DNA from: Clavulina sp. PMI_390
Taxonomy: Eukaryota; Basidiomycota; Agaricomycetes; Cantharellales; Hydnaceae
Reading direction: 5' to 3'
Assembly: GCA_015039315.1 (NCBI GenBank)
Contig: WIDE01000135.1
Coordinates: 16,079-75,712 of the forward strand
Length of the DNA stretch: 59,634 nt
The notes under the pieces: model-generated
Database searches by the model: none
What the model saw: the letters and a program-made list of their open reading frames with translations, nothing else
What the model was told of the DNA's origin: nothing
Translations under genes and position numbers: made by a program
Shown here: piece by piece, positions 8,771 to 20,077 of the stretch
How positions within the stretch are numbered: the first letter of the stretch is position 1
How the letters are laid out: each line of letters starts with the position of its first letter

Positions 8771-11657
8771 ATGCCCTCTGACGCCGAGGTCAGTTACTCC
8801 GACGCGCTCGCACGAATCAAACTTGTTCATGACAATCCTCCGACAACATGTCATCATTATCGCCACTTGTTGTGCTAGATTGCTGCAGAGATCCTTAACG
8901 AGGAGGCTACCCTGCGTTTCCTGTCGTTCAAGACTGAGGATGCCGTGACAATCGGAATGAATCTGCGCAAACGCTTTCGTTCCTCAGCAAAGCACGCCCG
9001 CGGCCGAGGCGCAGTGATCTCCATCCAGGTCTGTATCTGTCTCCAAGTCTCACCCTCCTAATGAAGTGAGAAGAAAAAGAAGAAAGAGTCTGACGAAAGA
9101 TTTCTGACTCAATCATTACAAAAACAACAACCTCCTCTTTGCCCGAATCCCGATTCCACCAAAACACAATACATACATTCCTGGGATGACTGTACCGTAC
9201 CGTACCGCACCTCACCCCTCAACTCTCTCATCCATTTTGGGGTGCATTTTACCTCATCTTGGGTGCCGACATCCCTATCACCATGATACCACTCCGCGTA
9301 TTCCCGGCCAAATCTTCTTTTTGCTTCACTCGCTCGCGCAAAAATGCTTGACCGGGATCCCCCAAACCGCTTCGCTTCATCTGGAAACATGGGCGCTGTT
9401 CCCCCACCTCTTCTTTTCATTGATATGCACCTTCATATCGTCCCCCTCTGGCAACCCCCTATCTTTCTACTTTTCTTGGCTCGACGCCTGCCGCGCCAAA
9501 ACTATTCAAAAACCCGCCTTCTCGTTATCCCAACTCCGTGTCCGTGTCCGTCCATCGCCGTGACTCACGACCTACCATATTGGCCATTCAATCCCCCCCA
9601 CCGCTCTTTACTCTCGCCCCGCCCTGCGCGCCTCGGTAATCCAATCATCACCCGCACCTCCGCGGCGGCCTACTCAATCACCCACTCTGAATACACGAAC
9701 TAAATCTCTCTTGGGCGAATATAACTAAACTTGAATCATCATGATGCGTTCGATCGCGGGCATCGGCACACGTCCCCGGTCCCTGTTGATTACTATTGTA
9801 CCCGACACTCTGGTACACAATTTGTATTGGTATGGTATGCGCCCGGCCTGGTCCACACCTAACCGACTTCCTCGCTGGAATGATTCATCCATCCCATCCA
9901 CATCCACACACTCATTCATCTCCTCTCCCTCAATACAAATCCCACAATTCGCAATGCTATCGCTATCGCATCGTCGATGAAAAATCGCTCATCTCATGTC
10001 ATCTTATCCTCTCTCTGACTCCCCCGCTCTTCTTACTCTCCTTCCTTTTTTCTTTCTGCTCCTGAATGATCGAATCAATCGGTTCGCCCCCTCCAATGGA
10101 ATGACGCGTACTGACTACGCGATCGAACTCATGCGACGCCGCCTCGCACCGCTTGGATCATCATCGTCCTTCTACGCCTGCACATACGGCGTTACGCGTC
10201 CCCGTGCGCGTATGGACGCGTATGCTCATGACGACAACGTGGTGCTCCCCCACCCCCTTCCATTTTCCGCCGTTCTATATTCTTTTCCTTTCTTTCGCAT
10301 CTCGTCTCGCCGTTTGATCGCTAACCCTTACGCGAAACGATCCTCCAACACCGAACCCAACCGGTAAAAACGGCTCTCTTTCTATCCTCGGGAAAATTCT
10401 TTACACGAAAAATCTGGCTGGCGACCCGAACGACCCGATTAACACGCCGTGCGTTAATTGGGGTGTGTGTACGGCGGTTACGTTAACTCTCGACATCGCG
10501 ATTGTGCTGCGCGCGCCCGGCGCCACCCCCCGTGTGTGTATATATCTGGGTGGTGTGATTCACCTATCTCGTGAATGATTCACGCGTGATGCATGCCAAC
10601 ATGCATGCCTGCCTGTGTGCCTGGATTCTGCATGACATCTGTCCTGTCTCTCTGGGTGCCGTACGAAATTCAAATGCGAACATCTCGTCATGATTCACGT
10701 CACCTCGTCGTTGCTCATCAAAAATCAACGCTGCAAATAACTCTTTTTTTCTCTGCGATGCACGCATGCACCTCCATCGACCGTTATGGAATTGATGAAA
10801 TAATAATAGACTCCCCAGAACACACCTCTCTTCGCATGCGCCATCGGCTCAGGTGCTCCGTCCTTCCCTCCGTTCCCCAACGGCGCGAATGCCAGCACGA
10901 GCGCAAACGCCAACCTGAACAACTCGACGACCTCGCTGCCTTTTCCTGGCGCAGGCGCCGTGACGGGTAATGGTCCTTCTCCGGACAGCTGGGCGCGTCT
11001 TGACGCTATTATGCGCGTTGCGTGGAGGACGGGGCATAGTAGCTTCTATGTTGAGAAGGGAAGGCAAGTCTTAGGGAAGAGCGCGAGTGAGTTGGGCCTG
11101 CCGTTCCCCGAGTATCGGATCGAAGGTGGAGGTAAGCCCGCTTCTTCTCTTTACACTTCTTATTTCGCCTCTTGGCTTCTAGCGATGTAGGATGGATGGT
11201 TTTTCCGTGCAGTGCTTTGTTATTTCACAAGTACTGATTCATTTGCCCGTACCATTCCTTCCCTCGTTGTTCCGGCTGGATATCTGTCCTATTGGGATGT
11301 CGTGGTTATCATCATCAGCGTTCCCCGTATGGCTTGTGGTATGTCCATTTCGCTTTCCTTCCATCTCACACACGCTAATCGTACTAATCCCACAAACAGA
11401 ATGCTCCGACAACCCCGCTCGCCATAATCGCCATCTACTCGGGAAATAGCGTCGACGACCATGCCATGGTGGTCAGCACACTCAAGCACTTCTTCGCGAA
11501 ATCTGGGCCAGGCGCGACTGGGATACAGATCGGGTCAAAGGATGAGCTAGGGAGGAGCTTTGGTGTTGGGGTCAATGGTGTGCATGCCACTCCAGGCCGA
11601 GGAGGAGGAGTGGACCTGAACGGGAGTGTGGTAGGGCACGAGGACGACAATGAGTAA
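8771..11657 (+). CDS. UPF0303 / haem-degrading-domain protein (YBR137W-like)
   Basis: Five exons by hand: 8771-8788, 8879-9028, 10819-11131, 11319-11338 and 11400-11657, all in phase, 252 residues. Family landmarks in order: ILNEEATLRFLSFKTEDA and IGMNLRKR near the N-terminus, ISIQNTPLFAC spanning the exon 2/3 join, then SPDSWARLDAIMRVAWRTGH, SSFYVEKG, GGAFPVWLV spanning the exon 3/4 join, and IIAIYSG...DDHAMVVSTL at the end. This is the fold of the UPF0303/HbpS-like (GlcG-related) family that includes yeast YBR137W; the biochemical role in fungi is unclear. An insertion rich in Asn, Ser, Pro and Gly (about residues 70-105) interrupts the domain. Odd points are an 18 nt first exon, a 20 nt fourth exon and a 1,790 nt intron 2. 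The next gene upstream is the divergent bZIP factor. Confidence 0.8.
9029..10818 (+). other. 1,790 nt intron 2 of the UPF0303 gene
   Basis: The donor is CAG|GTCTGT at 9029 and the acceptor CCCCAG at 10818. Joining the flanking exons restores an uninterrupted family motif, so no exon is missing inside. Other introns I mapped here are mostly 34-70 nt, making this one far longer. It is strongly C+T-rich on the plus strand from about 9120 to 10400. An antisense frame of 103 codons (9109-9420, true ATG at 9420) lies inside, with no recognisable domain. Confidence 0.7.
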
Positions 11658-12446
11658 GGTTCGCTATTGTGGAAGAAACCAGTTCCGTTCTGGATAAGGA
11701 CAGCTTGAGCATATTTTGTCGTGGCGTTTCCCCCTCAGTACTGGTACTGTCATCGTTTCGGCTAGACCATTCGTCTCGACTCGCACACATCTGGATACCA
11801 TTCATAATTTTTTTGCCAACTGTCACTCCCTCCAAATGTCGCTTCCTTCTCAAGATTCGAGCTCTGTTACCTTGCTCAGGTTGCATGTTTGACTCAGTGC
11901 CAATCTCAAGCATCCGTCCTACTTCCCCTTTACACCCACCTACCTATATTTGATCATTCTCACAAAGGGATTGTTGAGGGTAATAAACAGCTTGTGCCGA
12001 CTCTTAAGACTTATTCAAAGATCACCTCCTACAATAAATCGACTAAACAGTTATGAATCGCGATTGTCATCACTTGATGCGTGAGCCCCAGAACGACCTG
12101 TCAGTTTATACAACAAGGCTGCTGGTGGGGGATTAACCAGGCCGACTCTAACCCTTTCTTCTATCACTCACCGCTCTTACTGCTGTAAAAAGTCTCCCAG
12201 ATTTACCAACTCCATACATCCTCTCAGCTGGGCAAGTTGGAGAGACAAGGTGAACGGTTGATTCATCTTCATACATTACCCGCTTCGCTTCTTCTGATCC
12301 TAGATTTCCGTTCATATGGGTCCCGTTTTTGGCTTTCAGCAACGTGCGATATATGGAATGCACCATGCCGGCAAAGCTGTTTACTGTTTGTCGCTGTTGT
12401 GCACGCGTCGAGCCGCTCCTTCGTCAGACAGTATCCCAACCACACC
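11658..12446. other. Intergenic region before the F-box array
   Basis: This holds the 3' side of the UPF0303 gene and the promoter side of the first F-box gene. The frame of that F-box gene is open from 12237, but translation should begin at the ATG at 12447. No other gene was seen. Confidence 0.4.
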
Positions 12447-13904
12447 ATGCCACCAAAAAAGACGGCCTCACCTTTCAACAAAATCCCTGTCGAGATAATC
12501 TGTTCCATCTTCCATTTCCTGGTCTCAATTCCGAACAACACAGTCGGGAAAGTTCATGATCCTCGATCAACGCAATTTGCGTTCCTGGCGACTTGTGCTC
12601 GTTGGCGCAAGATAGCGATCTCTATGCCAACTCTTTGGACAACAATTCATATTGTTCTGCCTTGTCCTAGACGTCGTGTTGACATTCTCCAGCGAATCCA
12701 CAAATGGTCTGCCAATCGACCATTATCTATTTACGTCGTGGCGTCCAAAGGCTACGATCCTTGCGAACATCATTATTATCCAGCAGTTAATCCAGAGATA
12801 TCACTGCTCCTTCATAAACATCTCATCCCAAAGGCAGAGCTATTGTGGCTGGATTCGCCCTGCTACGCCACGAAATGGAACGAGTTGGACGAAGAAGTTT
12901 CATGGTTTCCACTCCGCCCCCCAGACAATCACCATTTACGTTATCTCCACATCGGACGCAGCGCCTTTGGAGACGAATATGAGGACTGTCAACTTTTCTC
13001 CCTTGACATTGTCTCGCTCGACACGTTACATATTCGCAGCAACTCTTCCTTGACTTTTCCATCTCTGAAGAACGCGTCACCCCGAAATGTCCTCATAGAA
13101 ACTATATGTGAACTCAAACAGGAAGGGGAGCTGGATGAAGAAACAATCTCCGAACTGAGCCAGCTGCCACAATTGGAGCAGCTCTCACTCATATCCCATC
13201 TTCCCTATGACTGGGAGCCAGCGCTGAGCTCCGCAAGCCTTCGCCGTCTTGATATACTCCTATCGCACACCTCGTTTCTTTCCGAGAGCGAGCCCTACAT
13301 TTTGTCGGACTTACCGTCTCTCGAATCACTCACTTGTTGGGTAGGGAGTTGCCGTGACGGACACGAGTACACAGATGGAGAATATGAGAGCAGCAGGACA
13401 CCTCGCCCTCAACTTCCTTGCCTCCACGAGCTGATTATCAAACCCTCTCTACCCCACTTTGAACGAGATGGTTTCGAGTATGGGCTATGCGAATGCATCG
13501 GCGCTTTTCTGCCTAGAGCAAATGCACTCATCATGCTTGACGTTCACCACGGACATGTCGTAGGAGCACTTGAGAGCCTCATTGCCTCTAGCGGGGTGTG
13601 CTCAAGCCTAGAATGCTTCCAAACAACGGCAGTAGAGCACACAGAGCTGCTCCGCGCCAACGACATCGTGCATATGAGCTCCAAGCTGTGCTCGTTACGC
13701 CCCAGCTTGCAGTTCAAGTGGGTTCTGCCCTCGCCAGAAGACCCCTTTATGTTCGCAGTTGAGGCCCCTGGCTGGTCATCAGAGGAAGATGAGGACGAGA
13801 GCGAGGAAGATGACGATGAAGATAATGATGAAGATGGGGAAGAGGACGAGGATGAGGATAGCAATGAAGGAGGGCACAACGAAGAAGATAGCGATGAGGA
13901 TTAA
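12447..13904 (+). CDS. F-box protein, array copy 1
   Basis: Single exon, 485 residues from the ATG at 12447, which sits directly before the F-box (NKIPVEIICSIFHFLV, then TCARWRKIAISMPTLW). The rest is a divergent leucine-rich body. The protein ends in a tail of about 40 residues that is almost all Glu and Asp. F-box proteins act as substrate receptors of SCF ubiquitin ligases in nucleus or cytosol. The two genes downstream share the block order: F-box; PLSIYV; LIP-(K/R)A-(E/D)-LWLD; WFPL; a proline/leucine-rich middle; NALIMLDVHHGH; TTAVEHT. The frame upstream of 12447 is open but starts at a non-ATG codon, so I discount it. Function unknown beyond the family. Confidence 0.8.
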   Translation: MPPKKTASPFNKIPVEIICSIFHFLVSIPNNTVGKVHDPRSTQFAFLATCARWRKIAISMPTLWTTIHIVLPCPRRRVDILQRIHKWSANRPLSIYVVASKGYDPCEHHYYPAVNPEISLLLHKHLIPKAELLWLDSPCYATKWNELDEEVSWFPLRPPDNHHLRYLHIGRSAFGDEYEDCQLFSLDIVSLDTLHIRSNSSLTFPSLKNASPRNVLIETICELKQEGELDEETISELSQLPQLEQLSLISHLPYDWEPALSSASLRRLDILLSHTSFLSESEPYILSDLPSLESLTCWVGSCRDGHEYTDGEYESSRTPRPQLPCLHELIIKPSLPHFERDGFEYGLCECIGAFLPRANALIMLDVHHGHVVGALESLIASSGVCSSLECFQTTAVEHTELLRANDIVHMSSKLCSLRPSLQFKWVLPSPEDPFMFAVEAPGWSSEEDEDESEEDDDEDNDEDGEEDEDEDSNEGGHNEEDSDED

Positions 13905-14526
13905 CTCGGTACTATTCCTACGCACCAGCTCGCGGATAAAGACTAGTTAAGCGTTTGGATGATGTCACAACGCGCCCGTCGGACGCTCATTGTGATTGTT
14001 ACATGTTCTGTCCCTATCCATCTGTTGTCCCAACTTTTGTCTTCCCACCCGTTGTTTAACAAAGTCACCTTCTGTCATAGCCTTTTCTCCCAGCCCACGT
14101 TTCTCGTCATAACAAAGGAAAAGAACCGCTTAGCATATTGTTACAGCGCACCCTTTGGAGTTTGGATATGACTAGTCGATAAAATAACTTCGAGTATATG
14201 ATTCTATTTCTGAAGCACGACTAGGCTGCTGAGCTGAACTTGGTTGCTGATTGGATTGTGGGCGATATAGCAATAGTGGACAAATGGTGCTCAATATCCC
14301 TCAATGGCCTTGGTGATATTTATTTGTATAGTAGTCCAACGGTATGATGCTGCTCAGTCAAGCTTCTGATATGAAGATGATTGTTGGTTGCAGGCTGGTG
14401 TGTGGTTGGGTATTTGCGCTACTCACCTCGAGCAAATCACGTTCGTCTAGCAAACCAAAGTAGCATCTCGCTGGCTAGCTAAGCGCTCGCCGAAAAATCT
14501 CCTAAGGAATACCGCAAGAGGTGGAA
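13905..14526. other. Spacer between F-box copies 1 and 2
   Basis: No gene seen. It should contain the terminator of copy 1 and the promoter of copy 2. A 70-codon frame (13959-14171) has no motif. Confidence 0.4.
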
Positions 14527-15939
14527 ATGGCATCAACCGTGCAGCTGAGGTCTCCATTTGACCTTCTTCCTATCGAAATCATCATATCGATCTTCCGCCA
14601 TGTCCTTTCTCACCCAACGACTGCTTTGAATGAAGTTCACGATATTCGCTCCGATCAAATCGCCATAACCGCAACCTGTCATCGCTGGCGCGAGATTGCG
14701 CTATCCGAAGCAAGCTTTTGGACAACGATTCATATCGTTTTACCTTGTCCTGAAGAGCGCGCTGCGATCATTGAGCAGATCTCTCAACGGTCAAGCGGTC
14801 GCCCACTCTCCCTCTACGTGACAACAACAAAACGTGAAGATTATAGCGAGGATGAGTACTACCTAGCGCCTAACCCGAAGCTCCGCTCGTTCATCTACCA
14901 ACACCTCATTCCTCGTGCGGACTTCCTTTGGTTGGATGCGGCCTTCCCTATCCCTAGCCTTGAAGATGATGAGGAAGATACCGACAGCCTCATCGATTGG
15001 TTTCCTTTGCCATTACCAGATAACCACAAGCTTCACACCCTCCATTTAGGAGATAAAGCATGTCCAGAGGAGGATGAGGACAAGTTCCAAATTTTCTCGG
15101 AGAGTCTGATACCCCCACTCCATGAGCTCCATATTTCCTGCTGGTTAAAGATTATTCCGTCTCTAAAAGAGGCATCACCTCATGTACTTGTCATTGATAT
15201 CCTCCTTGCGGAAGAGATAGGACTGGGGACTATCAATGATATTGGTCCCCTGCCACAATTGAAAGATTTCTCGTTGACATGCTATTTCCCTCACGAGGTC
15301 TTCCCAGAACTAAACTCTGCGAGCCTTCGCCATCTGGACATATTCCTTGGACATGTATCAGTATTCCCCGACCGGGAAACCCTGGTCCTCTCACAGCTGC
15401 CATCTCTTGAATCGCTTATCATTCGAGTAGGCCCTGTCGGGGAACTAAATACATACTCAGATGACGAATTCGAGGAGCGTGGAGCCCCTCCTAAACTCCC
15501 TCGCCTCCGCGAGTTAACAGTAAAGCCATCTATGCCTCATTTTCAAATGGAGAGTTTTCAGTACGAGTTATGCAAGTGTGTTGGTACATTTTTACTGAGG
15601 ACAAATGCGTTGGTCATGCTCAACGTCCATCACGGGCATGCTAGAGAAGCGCTGGAGAGTCTCATTCACTCTCATGATCTGTACCCCAGCCTGAAATGCA
15701 TTCGCACAACCGCAGTGGAGCATACAGGTTTGCTTGGAGGAGATGAAATAATGCATATGGCTTGCGAATTGGGCTTGTCACGTCCAGGCCTGGAGGTGCT
15801 GTGGGCTGAAAGCTCTTCAGGAGACCCTCACCTGGTTGCAGTTCAGCATCTATTTACTCCTAACGCTAATGCTTGGGAAACAGATGAGGAGGACGTCGAC
15901 GACGAAGACGACGAAACCGAGGATGAGGGGGAACAGTAG
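14527..15939 (+). CDS. F-box prot., array copy 2
   Basis: Single exon, 470 residues from the ATG at 14527 (the open frame begins 6 nt earlier at a GTG, which I reject). The F-box reads DLLPIEIIISIFRHVL with ATCHRWREIALSEASFW. It is a close paralogue of copies 1 and 3, with copy 3 the nearer relative: both have LHTLHLGDKAC or LRTLHIGDKAC, LIIRVGPG-type and LWAESS blocks. It ends in a Glu/Asp tail of about 20 residues (DEEDVDDEDDETEDEGEQ). The gene order copy 1-2-3 on one strand points to local tandem duplication. Confidence 0.8.
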   Translation: MASTVQLRSPFDLLPIEIIISIFRHVLSHPTTALNEVHDIRSDQIAITATCHRWREIALSEASFWTTIHIVLPCPEERAAIIEQISQRSSGRPLSLYVTTTKREDYSEDEYYLAPNPKLRSFIYQHLIPRADFLWLDAAFPIPSLEDDEEDTDSLIDWFPLPLPDNHKLHTLHLGDKACPEEDEDKFQIFSESLIPPLHELHISCWLKIIPSLKEASPHVLVIDILLAEEIGLGTINDIGPLPQLKDFSLTCYFPHEVFPELNSASLRHLDIFLGHVSVFPDRETLVLSQLPSLESLIIRVGPVGELNTYSDDEFEERGAPPKLPRLRELTVKPSMPHFQMESFQYELCKCVGTFLLRTNALVMLNVHHGHAREALESLIHSHDLYPSLKCIRTTAVEHTGLLGGDEIMHMACELGLSRPGLEVLWAESSSGDPHLVAVQHLFTPNANAWETDEEDVDDEDDETEDEGEQ

Positions 15940-16157
15940 CTAGCGGAGACCTGATGGAGAGCACAAGCGCGCAAGACGTTTTTGTTAGTACAAAAAGAGC
16001 GTCACTCGCCGGCGATCGCGTAGAAGCTTCATCGGGTGTCGCAATGATATTTTTGATTATTTGCACAACTCCGAGTCAAACTCTGGAGCGGTAGCAGCTT
16101 CGGCAATCCGCCTCATAAAAAGGCCCCACCACGTAGCAGTAACATCGCATATCGCCA

Positions 16158-17495
16158 ATGCCACCATTTGACCGCATTCCCGTCGAAACCGTCGCGTCCA
16201 TCTTCCATTATGTTGTTTCTCGTCCAAGGGCTGCTTTGGACGATGCATACGGCACTCGCTCGGATCAACTCGCTATAACTGCGACCTGTCGTCGCTGGCG
16301 TGATATAGCTATATCTGAACCAAGCCTTTGGACAACGATCNNNNNNNNNNNNNNNNNNNNNNNNNNNNNNNNNNNNNNNNNNNNNNNNNNNNNNNNNNNN
16401 NNNNNNNNNNNNNNNNNNNNNNNNNNNNNNNNNNNNNNNNNNNNNNNNNNNNNNNNNNNNNNNNNNNNNNNNNNNNNNNNNNNNNNNNNNNNNNNNNNNN
16501 NNNNNNNNNNNNNNNNNNNNNNNNNNNNNNNNNNCGATTCTGAAGGAGAGGAGGACAGCGAAGGACTTGCCGACTGGTTCCCACTGCAGCTGCCGTATAA
16601 TCATAAGCTTCGCACTCTCCATATAGGTGACAAAGCATGCCCAGAGGTGGATGACGAGGATGATTTCCAGCTCTTCTCGAAAACCCTGACACCCTCACTC
16701 AACAACATCCATATTTCGACCTACTCCGTCATTATTCCATCTCTCACGGAGGCTTCGCCTCTCAAACTCGTTATCGATATCCTCGGCGCAGATGAAATAG
16801 ATCCACAGACTCTCGACGACTTTGGTCTCCTCCCACGATTGGAAAACCTCTCACTAACATGCGACCTCCCTCCCTCCGATTTCGAACCAGAGCTAAGCTC
16901 CACAAGCATTCGCCATATGGACATATTCCTTCCTCACAATTCAGCTTTTCCTGAACGTGAAATCCTTACACTCTCGCAATTACCATCGCTTGAATCCCTC
17001 ATTATTCGAGTAGGCCCGGGCCCAAAGGAGACAGACTTCTTCTCGGATGACGAATTCGAAGAGCAAGGAGCCCCTCCCCAGCTCCCTGCCCTCCGCAAAT
17101 TAGTTGTGAAGCCATCTATCCCTCACTTCGAGGTATACGGTTTTCGATACCAGCCGTGCAACTGTCTCGGCGCCTTTTTGCAGAGGACAAATGCGTTGGT
17201 TATGCTCGACGTCCATCACGGGCACGCCCGAGGGGCACTTGAGAGTCTCCTTAGCTCTTATGATGCATGCTCGAGCCTTGAATGTGTTCGAACCACAGCA
17301 GTGGAGCATACAAGTTTGCTTGGGACAAACGAAATAATACGTATGGCGTCGGAACTGGCCTTGTCACGCCCTAATCTCCAGATGCTATGGGCTGAAAGCT
17401 CCCCAGGAGACCCTCTTATGGTTGCAGTCGAGCGTATTAGTAATCACGACACTGATGACTGGACGACAGAAGAGGGCGCTGACAGTAGCGAGTGA
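16158..17495 (+). CDS. F-box protein, array copy 3, with assembly gap
   Basis: The ATG at 16158 lies immediately before the F-box (DRIPVETVASIFHYVV, ATCRRWRDIAISEPSLW). A run of 194 N (16341-16534) replaces the part that in copies 1 and 2 reads IHIVLPCP...LWLD. The frame is the same on both sides, and the missing length (65 codons counting the partial one) is about 7-11 residues shorter than in the paralogues, so the gap size is close to right. The C-terminal half matches copy 2 block by block. The protein stops at 17493-17495 after TEEGADSSE, lacking the long acidic tail of its paralogues; an acidic reading continues out of frame just beyond the stop. Confidence 0.75.
   Translation: MPPFDRIPVETVASIFHYVVSRPRAALDDAYGTRSDQLAITATCRRWRDIAISEPSLWTTIXXXXXXXXXXXXXXXXXXXXXXXXXXXXXXXXXXXXXXXXXXXXXXXXXXXXXXXXXXXXXXXXXDSEGEEDSEGLADWFPLQLPYNHKLRTLHIGDKACPEVDDEDDFQLFSKTLTPSLNNIHISTYSVIIPSLTEASPLKLVIDILGADEIDPQTLDDFGLLPRLENLSLTCDLPPSDFEPELSSTSIRHMDIFLPHNSAFPEREILTLSQLPSLESLIIRVGPGPKETDFFSDDEFEEQGAPPQLPALRKLVVKPSIPHFEVYGFRYQPCNCLGAFLQRTNALVMLDVHHGHARGALESLLSSYDACSSLECVRTTAVEHTSLLGTNEIIRMASELALSRPNLQMLWAESSPGDPLMVAVERISNHDTDDWTTEEGADSSE
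16341..16534. other. Assembly gap (194 N)
   Basis: A run of N inside the third F-box gene. The flanking frames agree. Collapse of near-identical paralogues during assembly is a likely cause, since copies 2 and 3 are similar here. Confidence 0.99.
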
Positions 17496-17936
17496 GGATG
17501 AAGATGAGGTGGAAGAATAGGAAGGCATGTGTTAATGGTCGGAATGAGTGAGCAAGAGGCTTGTAGCAGTACAAATATCTCGCACACTATTCATCTTGAA
17601 AAGACTTTATCCTATGGTTCCGTTATCTCGAAATGTTAGGCTACGGCGACTCTGTTCATAGTGCAAGACATCGTTTAGCACTCTCCTCGTCGCTTATCAG
17701 CGTTTCACAGTACAATCTATACGTTCCCAATATATTGGAATTTTGCATTATAGGGATCAGAAGAGCGGCTTCTGCCTGGGTCAAGAGTCTAAGGCATATC
17801 AGTTTTGAATGGATTCTCCACCGAGGGCTGTTTGGGTCGGCGCTTGCGAGGGTTATCGATCACAATCCTTATCTCATCGGGCTCCTCCTCTATCATCGAA
17901 ACAACAGATCCATCGTTCCAGCAAAGTAAGATCAAA
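17496..17936. other. Spacer between F-box copy 3 and ureG
   Basis: No gene seen. The first 25 nt keep a coding-like acidic reading that probably once ended the F-box gene. The remainder should hold the ureG promoter. Confidence 0.4.
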
Positions 17937-19362
17937 ATGGCCCAGGTTGCGACCCACACGCCCGCTGTGGACGTCTGCGCATTCGTTCCTGACGAAAGTG
18001 TGAAGGCGAATCAGGCGGCTTCTACCCCACATTCGCACACTCACGACCATGGGTCGAGATCACATTCGCACTCGCATGATGCCAGCGCGGGACCCTTTAC
18101 ATTGGCAGAGCATGGACATACCCATGAGCATCTCGAGCACGCAGGTCAGTACGAGAGCATATACTCGACCCTTGAGCTCGTCTTTCGTTATCATGCCTTC
18201 AGTATCATCGATCATGATAGCAACTCGCTATGCTTCCTCTCCCAATTTTCTGTTTTCCGCGCTGCGGGGTGTTATTCCTTCTTTGGAGTTACACTTCACA
18301 CAAGTGTTCGCTCGTATTCCTTTGATCTCCATATCTCTTAGACCGAGACTTCAAATAGATCTTTGGTTTGTTGCTGATATATCTTAACGTAAAATATAGG
18401 CAAGTTTGCGGAGCGCGATCTTCCTGATTGGTCTGGACGGGACTTCAAGGAACGAGGTTTCACTGTCGGCATTGGTGGCCCTGTTGGTTCGGGAAAGACT
18501 GCTCTCACATTGGCCTTGTGCAAAGCTCTCCGAGATGAGTACAACATTGGTGAGAAAGTTCATGGGCTCAAGTAGACATCCAACGCTGACTATCGATTTC
18601 CAGCCGTCGTCACCAATGACATCTTCACGCGAGAGGATCAAGAGTTCTTGATTCGTAATGAGGCTCTTCCTGCCGATAGGATCAGAGCTATTGAGACTGG
18701 AGGTTGCCCGCATGCAGCTATTCGAGAGGACATTTCGGCCAACTTGGGTGCACTGGAAGAGCTTCAGGCCAAGTTTGCTTGCGAGTTGCTGTTTGTGGAG
18801 AGCGGTGGGGACAATTTGGCAGGTATGGATCGCTATCCCTCTTTCAGCTTTACCTTTCCTCTTAGTCTCAGCGCTGATAACGCACTTTTCATGGATTCGC
18901 GTTTGTAGCAAACTACTCTCGCGAGCTCGCCGATTTCATTATTTATGTTGTAAGCCGAGCAACATTACCTCGTGTCATGATCACAGAGCGTTTTATTCAA
19001 TTCTACTGTCGTCAGATTGATGTCTCTGGTGGTGACAAGATTCCTCGTAAGGGCGGACCTGGTATCTCGCAATCTGACCTCCTAGTGGTGAACAAGGTAT
19101 GCAGACATTTTTGATCATTTATGAATAGGATATTTCCTCCTTAGAACTTGATTAGCTAAAACTTTGTTCGTAGATTGATATTGCTGAGTACGTGGGGGCG
19201 TCTCTCGAGGTGATGCAGCGTGACGCTGCGAAGATGCGTGATGGTGGCCCAACGATCTTCACGTCTGTGAAGATGAACAAGAATGTTAATCAAGTGGTGC
19301 AGCTTATTCTCCGTTCCTGGAGCGAGGCTGTGGGCAAACCTGTGCGCTCGCTGCAGGCTTAA
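17937..19362 (+). CDS. ureG: Urease accessory GTPase UreG
   Basis: Six exons by hand: 17937-18144, 18400-18549, 18604-18822, 18909-18949, 19016-19096 and 19174-19362, all phase-consistent, 295 residues. The N-terminus is His-rich (HSHTHDH, HSHSHD, HGHTHEH, about residues 30-66), as in eukaryotic UreG proteins that bind nickel. The P-loop GPVGSGKT is at 96-103, followed by [51 protein letters not shown] and the [13 protein letters not shown] specificity motif (NKID). UreG is a cytosolic SIMIBI-class GTPase that delivers Ni to apo-urease together with UreD and UreF. No other urease gene is in the window. Intron 1 (255 nt) is longer than the rest. The identification is firm. Confidence 0.95.
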
Positions 19363-20077
19363 TTAGATTGTGCTCAGACGTGGGAGGTGAGGACCCAGGC
19401 TAGTGGTGGATGTGAGGCTCGCAAGTTTTCCACATCATTACTGGATCGGCGGCTGTATTGGACCCCTGTTGTATATTACATATGTCATGCACTATGTATT
19501 TGCCACTGTACGTAGTGAAATGTACATGTATCGCATCACTCCTGCATCTCCTAGCAGCATGGCATGGCAGCCGAGTAAACTTAGCATATGAAGAAGAATC
19601 ACTCGGCTGTAATCATCCGAAGTTCCTCCCGGACATTCGCACTGAAGGATCTTGCGGCCATTCTGCGCAACTGTGGCGAGAGGTACGCGTTGCTCGTTAG
19701 CCACGACTTCAGATCGCAAACCTCCGAATCGGAATCGGCGATCGGCCGACCGACTCCCTCCGGCCTACCACATACCACTCTCCGTTCCTTACAGGCACCG
19801 GTTGATGTAAGCTTCAGCTTACTGCTCACTGCTCACCTCCACCGCGTTGTGGATGCGTGGAGGTCCATCCGACCCGGGCCCGGATCCTCGAGGAAAAGAC
19901 AAAATGAGTCACGATCAGAATGACGTAAGTCCGGCTATTTGCGCTCCACATTTAGCCGGTCTCCTCGTGGAGCGCTCCAGGCGGAACCGAGAGGATGCCC
20001 AACAACAACAAAAACGAATGGGGCTCTAGAGGACTCCATATCGCTAGAAGATGTGCTGCGGCCGCAGTAGGCGAAGC

